Of a stretch of DNA of 64,000 bases, positions 17,172 to 24,342 are shown one piece after another; the stretch's first letter is position 1; each line of letters starts with the position of its first letter. The position numbers and the translations under genes were made by a program. The stretch comes from an uncultured Prevotella sp. (lineage in GTDB: Bacteria > Bacteroidota > Bacteroidia > Bacteroidales > Bacteroidaceae), in assembly GCA_900545525.1 (NCBI GenBank), contig UQZX01000004.1, forward strand, positions 62,001-126,000, written 5' to 3'. The notes under the pieces are model-generated. The model did not search any database. It was not told the DNA's origin and saw only the letters and a list, made by a program, of their open reading frames with translations.

Positions 17172-18257
17172 TTAAAAATGAAGCTCCAACGCTGCCACCA
17201 CCGTCATAAGCACAAGATTGATAAGCGCCAGCGGCATAAGATATTTCCACTCCAGTTTCAGTATTTGGTCGATACGCAGGCGCGGATATGTCCACTTTAT
17301 CCAAAGCAGTATCCACACAAGCAGGAATGTTTTGCCACAAAACCAGAAAAATCCAGGTATATAGTCAAGAACTGTATCTACCGAAGCAACACCAATGTGC
17401 AGTGGCATCCAGCCGCCGAGAAATACTGTAGAAGCAACACCTGCTATAATAAAGAGGTTAAGATATTCGGCAAGGTAGAAATATCCAAAGCCCATACCCG
17501 AATATTCCGTATGATAACCCGCCGTAAGCTCGCTCTCTGCCTCGGGAAGGTCGAACGGACCGCGGTTTGCCTCAGCATTACCTGCGATGAGGAACACCAC
17601 CAATGCTATTATAGCAGGTATATGTCCCTTGAATATCAGCCAACCGAAAGCATCACCCTGAGCCTCGACAATGCCCGACAGCTGCATAGTGCCGGTAAGC
17701 ACTACAGCAGAAATAAGGCAAAGGCACAAAGACATTTCATAAGAAATCATCTGCACGGCACCACGCATTGCAGACACAAGGCTGTACTTATTGTTAGAAC
17801 TCCAACCTGCAAGGAACACTCCAACAACACCTATACTCGATATTGCAGTAAGCAGGAAAATACCCACATTAAAGTCAAGAACGGCAGCACCCTTGTTCCA
17901 CGGAAGAAAAGCAAAAGCACCCACCGACCCTATAAGCACAAGGAAAGGTGCGATGATGTAAAGCAACTTGTCGGCCTTGTCTACAAAGAATATCTCCTTG
18001 ATAAGCATCTTCAACACATCGGCAGGAACCTGCAACAGTCCCCAAAAGCCCACGCGCATCGGACCGAGACGGCACTGGAAGTAAGCACAAACCTTACGTT
18101 CCATAAATATAAGCACGATTGCTATGACGGCATAAGCAGCAAGTATTATTACGCCCACAAGCACGCACTCAATCAGAATTGACAGGAAGTCACCGAGACC
18201 AAGAGTCTCACGGAGCAACGAGTCAAACCATGTTGTTATTAAACTGAAATCAAACAT
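17172..18257 (-). CDS. nuoH: NADH-quinone oxidoreductase subunit H
   Basis: The 361-residue protein has eight or more membrane helices. Quinone-chamber signatures are MERKVCAYFQCRLGPMRVG, then NRGPFDLPEAESELTAGYHTEYSGM and WIKWTYPRLRIDQ. NuoH links the quinone site with the membrane arm. It stands directly after nuoCD because the NADH-dehydrogenase-module genes nuoE, F and G are absent. Confidence 0.96.
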   Translation of the reverse strand: MFDFSLITTWFDSLLRETLGLGDFLSILIECVLVGVIILAAYAVIAIVLIFMERKVCAYFQCRLGPMRVGFWGLLQVPADVLKMLIKEIFFVDKADKLLYIIAPFLVLIGSVGAFAFLPWNKGAAVLDFNVGIFLLTAISSIGVVGVFLAGWSSNNKYSLVSAMRGAVQMISYEMSLCLCLISAVVLTGTMQLSGIVEAQGDAFGWLIFKGHIPAIIALVVFLIAGNAEANRGPFDLPEAESELTAGYHTEYSGMGFGYFYLAEYLNLFIIAGVASTVFLGGWMPLHIGVASVDTVLDYIPGFFWFCGKTFLLVWILLWIKWTYPRLRIDQILKLEWKYLMPLALINLVLMTVVAALELHF

Positions 18258-18323
18258 ATATTTTCATGTTTTAAGGTTGCCCGCCGCACAACAACCAAGT
18301 GAAGCCATGCAGCGGCATTCCGT

Positions 18324-19883
18324 TTATCTATCAATATCAGGAATTACGTAATCTAATGTTGCACCCACAGAGATAAGGTCGGCTATCTTCTCACCGCGCA
18401 AAATCTCGTCCATAGCTGACACCAGCGGGAGTCCCATCGGGCGGAACTTCAAGCGGTAAGGACTCTTGTCACCACGGCTGTCAAGATATACGCCAATCTC
18501 GCCACGGCTTCCCTCACAGCTTGTATACCACTGTCCTTCCGGCACACGTATTATAGGTTTCTGCTTTATATAGAAATCGCCCGCCGGGATGTTGTCAATA
18601 AGCTGCTCTATTATGCGTACGCTCTGACGCATCTCGTCAAGACGCACCTTGTAACGCGCAAAACAGTCACCCTCTGTATATGTAATCTCATCAAAGTCAA
18701 CCTTGCCGTACATATCATAAGGATGGTTCTTGCGCACATCATTATGCCATCCGGCAGCACGCCCTGTACCACCGGTACATCCGTAAGAGATAGCATTCTC
18801 CTTTGAGAGCACGCCTACATTCTTAAAGCGGTTTTGAAGTATTACATTGCCTGTAAATACATCGTCATACTCCTTGAACATAGGTTTGATATACTCGCAG
18901 AGTTTCTTTACATTCTTCACAAAGTTGACATCAATGTCATCCTGCACGCCACCTATTCTATAATAGTTCTGTATGAGTCGTCCGCCCGTTGTCTCTTCCA
19001 TGCAGTTGAGTACAGCCTCGCGGTCGCGCATACCGAAGATGAACGCCGTAAGCGCGCCGAGGTCCTGCGCACAGCATCCGTAAAACAGCAAGTGGGAATC
19101 GAGACGCTGAAGCTCATCCATTATCGTACGGATGTACTTGATACGGTCGGTAAGCTCCACGCCCATAGCCTCTTCTATCACAGAGCACAGCGCGTGGCGG
19201 TTCATCATCGCGCTCAGATAGTCCAGACGGTCGGTCAGCGCAAGTGTCTGAGGATATGTATATTCCTCGCACATCTTCTCCACACCGCGGTGAATGTACC
19301 CGCAATGAGGGTAAATCTTGCGTATTGTCTCACCGTCGAGAATAGTCTGCAAACGGAGCACGCCGTGTGTTGCCGGGTGCTGCGGACCGATATTTATTAC
19401 GTAGTCGTCATCCGTGAACAACTTATGTTGTGTTGCCACCAACGTACCGTCCGGCTTCAGGCTGTATTCCACCGTGAAGTCGGGTTCGTTGTCGTCTTCC
19501 AAAGAATAGCCTTCTTCCGCTTTGAAGTCCTTACGGAAAGGATATCCCTTAAAGTCTGAACGCAGATACAGGCGGCGCATGTCTTTGTTGCCGAGGAATA
19601 TTATGCCGTAGAAGTCGTAAACTTCACGTTCAAGCATCTCTGCACCTTTCCACAAATGGCTCACAGTCGGAATATATGCCTTGTCACGGTCGGAGGCAAC
19701 GACCTTCACAGACATACGCTCATGTGTGGCTGTGTTCTCCAATATATAGATACATCCAAGCCCCTCTTCACCGAAGTCTTCTCCAACGACAGTAACAAGG
19801 AAGTCGAAATGTTTCTCAGTCTTAAGCTTCGCCATCTCCGCAGCGAAATCTTTCAAATCAAATACTTTATGCTCTAATTTCAT
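18324..19883 (-). CDS. nuoCD: NADH-quinone oxidoreductase fused subunits C and D
   Basis: The 519-residue protein is a fusion: residues about 1-135 are the NuoC (30 kDa) part with WKGAEMLEREVYDFYGIIF and RRLYLRSDFKGYPFRKDF; residues about 165-519 are NuoD (49 kDa) with GPQHPATHGVLRL, PHCGYIHRGVEKMCE and the C-terminal SVGATLDYVIPDIDR. NuoD lines the quinone pocket with NuoB. Fused CD is known in several bacteria, including Bacteroidetes. A linker of about 30 residues (EEGYSLEDDNEPDFTVEYS) joins the halves. Confidence 0.96.
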   Translation of the reverse strand: MKLEHKVFDLKDFAAEMAKLKTEKHFDFLVTVVGEDFGEEGLGCIYILENTATHERMSVKVVASDRDKAYIPTVSHLWKGAEMLEREVYDFYGIIFLGNKDMRRLYLRSDFKGYPFRKDFKAEEGYSLEDDNEPDFTVEYSLKPDGTLVATQHKLFTDDDYVINIGPQHPATHGVLRLQTILDGETIRKIYPHCGYIHRGVEKMCEEYTYPQTLALTDRLDYLSAMMNRHALCSVIEEAMGVELTDRIKYIRTIMDELQRLDSHLLFYGCCAQDLGALTAFIFGMRDREAVLNCMEETTGGRLIQNYYRIGGVQDDIDVNFVKNVKKLCEYIKPMFKEYDDVFTGNVILQNRFKNVGVLSKENAISYGCTGGTGRAAGWHNDVRKNHPYDMYGKVDFDEITYTEGDCFARYKVRLDEMRQSVRIIEQLIDNIPAGDFYIKQKPIIRVPEGQWYTSCEGSRGEIGVYLDSRGDKSPYRLKFRPMGLPLVSAMDEILRGEKIADLISVGATLDYVIPDIDR

Positions 19884-19895
19884 GTCTCGCCTCCA

Positions 19896-20531
19896 TTATT
19901 TGTTAAAATCCTTGGGAACATCGGTCACAATGATAGGTTTCTTTTCCTTGCGGTTCGCCCCGCCGAAGAACTTCTGAACCTTAATCTTACGCTGCAACTG
20001 CATCATTCCGTAGAGTATAGCCTCTGGACGCGGCGGGCATCCCGGCACATAAACGTCAACCGGCACAATCTCACCGATGCCCTTAACTACATGATAGCTG
20101 CTCTTAAAGGGGCCTCCGCTTATGGCGCATCCGCCAACGGCAACCACATACTTTGGTTCAGCCATCTGGTCGTAAAGGCGTTTGAACACTGGTGCCATCT
20201 TGTGCGTAATCGTTCCGGCACACATTATAAGGTCTGCCTGACGAGGTGAGTTGCGGCAAACTTCAAAGCCAAAACGTGCAAAGTCGTAACGCGCGCACCC
20301 CACAGCCATGAATTCGATACCGCAACAGCTTGTGGCAAACGTAAGAGACCACAGCGAGTTGCTTCGCCCCCAGTTTACAAGCTGGTCCAAAGAACCGGTA
20401 ATAACGTTCACGCCGTTATCGTTCAGTTCATTTACTAATTCCTCAAGACTCTCATTGTCCTTAAACTCCCCGTAAGGAATACTTTTGATTGACGGCTTCT
20501 TTATTTCCATTCCAATGCTCCTTTCCGCCAT
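19896..20531 (-). CDS. nuoB: NADH-quinone oxidoreductase subunit B
   Basis: The 211-residue protein binds cluster N2, the last Fe-S cluster before quinone. The tandem cysteines ATSCCGIEFMA, the segment LIMCAGTIT and the motif VPGCPPRPEAILYG are all present. The open frame begins at 20531, overlapping nuoA by 31 nt. A second ATG at 20510 (MEIKKPSIKS) overlaps by only 10 nt and is equally possible as the true start. Confidence 0.95.
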   Translation of the reverse strand: MAERSIGMEIKKPSIKSIPYGEFKDNESLEELVNELNDNGVNVITGSLDQLVNWGRSNSLWSLTFATSCCGIEFMAVGCARYDFARFGFEVCRNSPRQADLIMCAGTITHKMAPVFKRLYDQMAEPKYVVAVGGCAISGGPFKSSYHVVKGIGEIVPVDVYVPGCPPRPEAILYGMMQLQRKIKVQKFFGGANRKEKKPIIVTDVPKDFNK

Positions 20532-20851
20532 GCGTATGCAAGGCCAAACACCAGTACCAACAAGAAGAACCCGATGCTGGCAAGAGCCATTGCACCAAAT
20601 TCCTTAACTACTACAGCCCATGGATAGAGGAAAACGGTTTCCACATCAAACATGAGAAACAGTATCGCAAAAAGGTAATAGCCCACATGCACAGGTATCC
20701 ACGATGAGCCGCGTGTAGGAATACCACACTCGAAAGGCTCGCCTTTTACCTTATTATATGAGCGCGGACCTATGATTTTAGCAATAACATAGGCTGCCGC
20801 TACCAATACGATAGCCGTAATCAAAACGGTAATTAACAAGATAAAATACAT
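20501..20851 (-). CDS. nuoA: NADH-quinone oxidoreductase subunit A
   Basis: The 116-residue protein has three membrane helices. Its loop KGEPFECGIPTRGSSWIPVHVGYY contains the reactive loop cysteine of the quinone region. FLMFDVETVFLYPWA is the typical second helix. It is the first gene of the operon, 45 nt behind a TAnnTTTG box. Confidence 0.95.
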   Translation of the reverse strand: MYFILLITVLITAIVLVAAAYVIAKIIGPRSYNKVKGEPFECGIPTRGSSWIPVHVGYYLFAILFLMFDVETVFLYPWAVVVKEFGAMALASIGFFLLVLVFGLAYAWRKGALEWK

Positions 20852-20895
20852 ATATATATTGTATGATGATATTTAGACTTCTCTAAAAACGAGTG

Positions 20896-20903
20896 CAAAG
20901 GTA
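20896..20903 (-). promoter_or_regulatory. Putative -7 box of the nuo operon (TACCTTTG)
   Basis: TACCTTTG on the minus strand is a perfect TAnnTTTG, 44 nt upstream of the nuoA start. The -33 TTTG is not evident. Confidence 0.6.
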
Positions 20904-21012
20904 CACATTTTATTGTAAATAAGGCATTATTAACATTGTAAGTTTCTTTGTTTTTTGATTTATCTGCCGTTTGCTTTCAATATTTCCACATCATTACCAT
21001 TAAAATGAAAGG

Positions 21013-21123
21013 TTCATCCGAATTTTGGAGTGATACAAAGTCATTCCATCCTGCGGGCTGAAGGCCTGCAGGATGGTGCGCAAGGTTTCAATCAGTGTTG
21101 TATCACTCCGAATTTCGGATGAA
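21013..21123. repeat. MITE-like inverted repeat element of 111 bp
   Basis: The ends TTCATCCGAATTTTGGAGTG and CACTCCGAATTTCGGATGAA are near-perfect inverted repeats, extending to TGATACAA/TTGTATCA. Inside is a second perfect stem CCATCCTGC/GCAGGATGG. No coding sequence fits. The nested palindromes suggest a small non-autonomous element or a folded RNA; no target-site duplication was identified. Confidence 0.6.
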
Positions 21124-21208
21124 TCTGCTCTTTGTCCTTATTGTCGTGTGGAGGCGTAAGTCTCTGAGGCGTCTTGTCCATACCATAAGAATATGGGCAT
21201 AACTCATA

Positions 21209-21258
21209 GGTTTACGTGGCGTAAAGCAATGGTTTACGTGGCATGAAGCTGTGGTTTA
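21209..21258. repeat. 22-bp direct repeat, two copies and a partial third
   Basis: GGTTTACGTGGCGTAAAGCAAT-like units start at 21209, 21231 and (partial, GGTTTA) 21253. TTTACG and CGTAAA form a small dyad inside the first unit. There is no gene from 20852 to 21448 apart from this and the element at 21013. Confidence 0.55.
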
Positions 21259-21448
21259 TAATACCATAATGGCTGGATATCAATAACTTATAATTCCACG
21301 GCGGTCATCATGGCAAACTGCACGAAAGTGTGAAACGTTGCAACGCTCCAGACAAATTCTCCAGAAGTCGGCATGTTGAAAACTTACGCATATACTCACC
21401 GGGCATTTAAACACAAACACCAGTGAAACGCTGCCCCATATTTATTCT

Positions 21449-21840
21449 TTAATACTTCTGTTTAAATTTCCACTTCTTCCAAACATCTACATCTGTCCAC
21501 ATCCACTTCTTCATTTGCATTTTATTTTTGGATGACGGCATTATGTCTGAATAATAAAATCTATATTTCACAATTGTATCATGTTGGCATACTTTCAGTG
21601 GCTCTGAATTCGTATCAAATTCCAATCTTATTTTCAATGGCGGTTCTTGTTCCTGTCCACTTTATGTCTGAAAGAGTCTTTATATTTTTCTTATTATCTT
21701 TAAAAATCTTATTATTTAGATAAAATACAGGAACGCAATTTATTAATAACATTGTCAATGACGACAATAATATTATTGCTGTATGTTTTTTAGTAGTTCC
21801 ATAATGTGAAAGTGTTTTTAGAGCCTGAATAAAAAAGCCC
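21449..21840 (-). pseudogene. Frameshifted lipoprotein remnant of the RHS locus
   Basis: One frame encodes a lipoprotein-like start (TTKKHTAIILLSS, then LLINCVPVFYL) without a usable ATG. It breaks after SDIKWTG and continues in another frame as the 62-residue tail containing RLEFDTNSEPLK and YYSDIMPSSKNK. That tail is nearly identical over about 35 residues to the protein at 23181-23597. So this is a decayed or recombined relative with a frame break near 21650. The function is unknown; it may be a former immunity or accessory lipoprotein. Confidence 0.55.
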
Positions 21841-21882
21841 CACTGTTAAACTTATCGTAATCAAGAAAATATATCCTTTCAT
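21790..21882 (-). CDS. Small hydrophobic ORF coupled to the lipoprotein gene upstream
   Basis: A 30-residue frame starts MKGYIFLITISLTVGLFYSG and overlaps the preceding gene's stop as ATGA. It resembles a signal or membrane segment. It lies across the remnant at 21449-21840 in another frame, so it may be only the surviving start of a lost gene. Confidence 0.3.
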   Translation of the reverse strand: MKGYIFLITISLTVGLFYSGSKNTFTLWNY

Positions 21883-22340
21883 TTTATATTCATGTCAAAT
21901 TTGCCTTCCGCGTTTCTTATTACAATCCATTTACGGAATATTTCCTGTTTATGTATTTCGTCCCATGAATATCTCTTCGCATCTTTCCATCTTACCAAGA
22001 AGAAATAACAGGTGTCACAATTGCCGAACAAGTATTCAGCATTTATTGCACAAGTCGAATCAGGATATACAAAAGAATCGCTATTGGCAAATCCCCCTTT
22101 CCACAGAGAAACATTAGCAGTGTCGATATCGTTGACAGATAAAACATATGCCGGCTGTACAAGTAATTTCACACTATCAATATTATTATAGTGAGACGCC
22201 CCAATGAATAATGTATCATTAGTGCAATTTTTGAAGGTTGCAACAATCATTGTGTCAAACCCTGGTATACAAGACGATAATAGACAAAGGATTACGAAAG
22301 TCGCCTCTGACAGTTTAGCAGTCTTCTTTTTTATGTTCAT
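21879..22340 (-). CDS. Hypothetical lipoprotein of the RHS locus
   Basis: The 153-residue protein has an N-terminal hydrophobic stretch ending in a lipobox-like LLSSC near residue 22. The rest is rich in beta-forming residues, with four further cysteines (NCTND, CAINAEYLFGNCDTC). It is AT-rich like its neighbours downstream of the RHS toxin gene and has no recognised domain. Such small lipoproteins next to RHS toxins may be immunity or accessory proteins, which is an inference from position only. Confidence 0.6.
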   Translation of the reverse strand: MNIKKKTAKLSEATFVILCLLSSCIPGFDTMIVATFKNCTNDTLFIGASHYNNIDSVKLLVQPAYVLSVNDIDTANVSLWKGGFANSDSFVYPDSTCAINAEYLFGNCDTCYFFLVRWKDAKRYSWDEIHKQEIFRKWIVIRNAEGKFDMNIK

Positions 22341-22343
22341 ACA

Positions 22344-23077
22344 TCAATTAAATATGTTTTTGTTTTTATTCTGCAGCTTCAACTCTTTCTTTTTCTGTTT
22401 TATCAATTTCTTGTGAGCCTTCCAGTCTTCCTTGTTTTTCCAGAACCATTTCTTTTGTTTGATAAATGAGAATTCAGATGGCGGGAGTTCTGTTGCCGGA
22501 TAAAAATGATATATATATTTATTCTTGCTTGCCACAGAGTGATCCGTTATTTTGCTTGCATTCCACTCGATGTCAGTTTCATCATAGAACTTTACCCTTA
22601 TCAATTTAATAGTCTTTTCATCAATGATTTTAAATTCCAGGAGTCTCATTTTCCAAGCAAATTGCATATACTCAAAATCTTTTATGACAATGGTATCATT
22701 CTTCAATGAATAAAATCCATGAACTGCCCCCAAGACTTGCGGTTCCATGTATCAATATTTTGCAGCAGCTTTATGTTTGCCATATTCTGAAGGGTGTCTA
22801 AGACCTCTCTTTTAAATCCAAAACGGATAAATGTCCCATCCTTATAAAAAAGTAAATTGTAAGGTAACATACGTTGGTCACCCCAAACGCTATCAATGTA
22901 ATTTTCGTCTACAAAATATCCGTTAATATTCAATTGGGATGACAGTCCTGTACTTTTCACTTCAAACATTTCCTGTTCTTTGATGGAAAACGTATAAGGA
23001 TTAAACAACAGACTGATGCAGCCGTTCAAAACAGGTATAATCAGAAAACATGCAAATATCTGTATTGATTTTTTCAT
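22344..23077 (-). pseudogene. Lipoprotein gene split by a frame break at a G5 run
   Basis: Two overlapping frames look like halves of one protein. The first (22703-23077, 124 residues) has a lipoprotein signal (MKKSIQIFACFLIIPVLNGC) and ends soon after NIDTWNRKSWG. The second (22344-22748) continues GAVHGFYSLKNDTIVIKDFE. One extra G in the run of five near 22732-22736 would join them into WGAVHGFYSLKNDTI and a lipoprotein of about 240 residues with a very basic tail (KKLIKQKKKELK). It is either a real mutation, a sequencing error or a slippage-controlled gene. Confidence 0.6.
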
Positions 23078-23180
23078 TTCTTTTTCTTATATGTGGTGTC
23101 CTAAAAAAGTCCAAAAACAAGAGATGTAATATAATCTAATGCTTAGCTTGACTTTCTTAGAACACCCGTTATTCATACTA

Positions 23181-23597
23181 TTACCAAAGACTTAATGGAT
23201 TATTATATCCGCTATATGAAAACATTCCTTTGTAGAAATTATTCGTTCCTAAAAAGAAAGGGGTCTTAACAAGATATTTGTGTACCGCATTCTGGGTCAA
23301 GCTTTGTACATACTGATGACTATAGCCAATACGATACATATTACCATTGTTATTATATCCTATCCAAAAGGGGGCAGAATATATATTCCCATTTATCCAA
23401 GCTTTTTTATTTTTGGATGATGGCATTATGTCTGAATAATAAAATCTATATTTCACAATTGTATCATGTTGGTATACTTTCAGTGGCTCTGAATTCGTAT
23501 CAAATTCCAATCTGCGTACAATGCTTATGGTATTGAATAGTTCCATAATGTAAAAAGGTTTAGTGTATGAATAAAAAAGTACATATATCACATTCAA
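23181..23597 (-). CDS. Hypothetical small protein of the RHS locus
   Basis: The 138-residue frame has a hydrophobic N-terminal segment (MNVIYVLFYSYTKPF); an internal start MELFNTISIVRRLEF at residue 18 is also possible. It contains the block RLEFDTNSEPLK to SSKNK shared with the remnant at 21449-21637. It is rich in Tyr and Asn (WIGYNNNGNMYRIGYSHQY). No domain is recognised. Duplicated cores with different tails suggest recombination among orphan accessory genes. Confidence 0.5.
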   Translation of the reverse strand: MNVIYVLFYSYTKPFYIMELFNTISIVRRLEFDTNSEPLKVYQHDTIVKYRFYYSDIMPSSKNKKAWINGNIYSAPFWIGYNNNGNMYRIGYSHQYVQSLTQNAVHKYLVKTPFFLGTNNFYKGMFSYSGYNNPLSLW

Positions 23598-23697
23598 TAG
23601 ATTCTAAATGAAAAAAATATCCACATTCTTTTGCAGACATCTATCCTCTTTCTTTTCCTATAAATCCCAATTCTTTCAACATAAGAACTTATTATAA

Positions 23698-24336
23698 TTA
23701 TTCCATCACATCATCAAAGTAGATGCCTGATATTCCGGCTTTTCGCATTTTGCCAGCTGTCTTTAAACCTACTATGTAAGTAGGTTTCTTTTGATTATAA
23801 CAGCCAAACCAATAATCTGTACAACAAATAAAGTCATCTGTTTGAAGACAATAATTCTTATATTTATACAAATGTCCCCTTGTAATATAGTCATACTGGT
23901 TGCAACAGCTACGTTTAGGACCAAACTCGGAACGTCCTTTTATTAAATCAACTTTAAATGTTTTCTCTGACTCAAAATAATAATACCCCGGAGATTTTGG
24001 CAATACCGTGAATTTTAAACCTTCATATCTATTGGTTTCGCAGAATTTCTTAAACTTTTCCGTGACGATGCAAAACATGTCATAAGTATAAAACACATCA
24101 CCTTTCCTTCTTTGCATACGGTAATCCAAATTGGGTATCTTTTTTAACACATTATGACATACAGGACAAATGCCGGGGTCTTCGTCTCCATCTTCATACA
24201 TAAACTCTACATCATAGCCTCCTAATATTTTGGCTATGACTTTCCCTTTGGGTAAGGGCTTATAAACTTTTTTTACTGGGGATGGTTCCTCAACGCTCTT
24301 TTTAAGCCCCAGTTTTTCTAATAATTTTCTAAACAT
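23698..24336 (-). CDS. Probable immunity protein for the RHS toxin
   Basis: The 212-residue protein has no signal peptide, so it should be cytoplasmic. It starts 6 nt after the toxin gene ends, the standard place for a cognate immunity gene. It has several cysteines (CPVCHNVL near residue 57, CCNQYDY and CCTDYWFGC later) that could bind metal. I do not recognise the family. The immunity role rests on position and on the AT-rich base composition shared with the toxin tip. Confidence 0.6.
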   Translation of the reverse strand: MFRKLLEKLGLKKSVEEPSPVKKVYKPLPKGKVIAKILGGYDVEFMYEDGDEDPGICPVCHNVLKKIPNLDYRMQRRKGDVFYTYDMFCIVTEKFKKFCETNRYEGLKFTVLPKSPGYYYFESEKTFKVDLIKGRSEFGPKRSCCNQYDYITRGHLYKYKNYCLQTDDFICCTDYWFGCYNQKKPTYIVGLKTAGKMRKAGISGIYFDDVME

Positions 24337-24342
24337 AACTTT

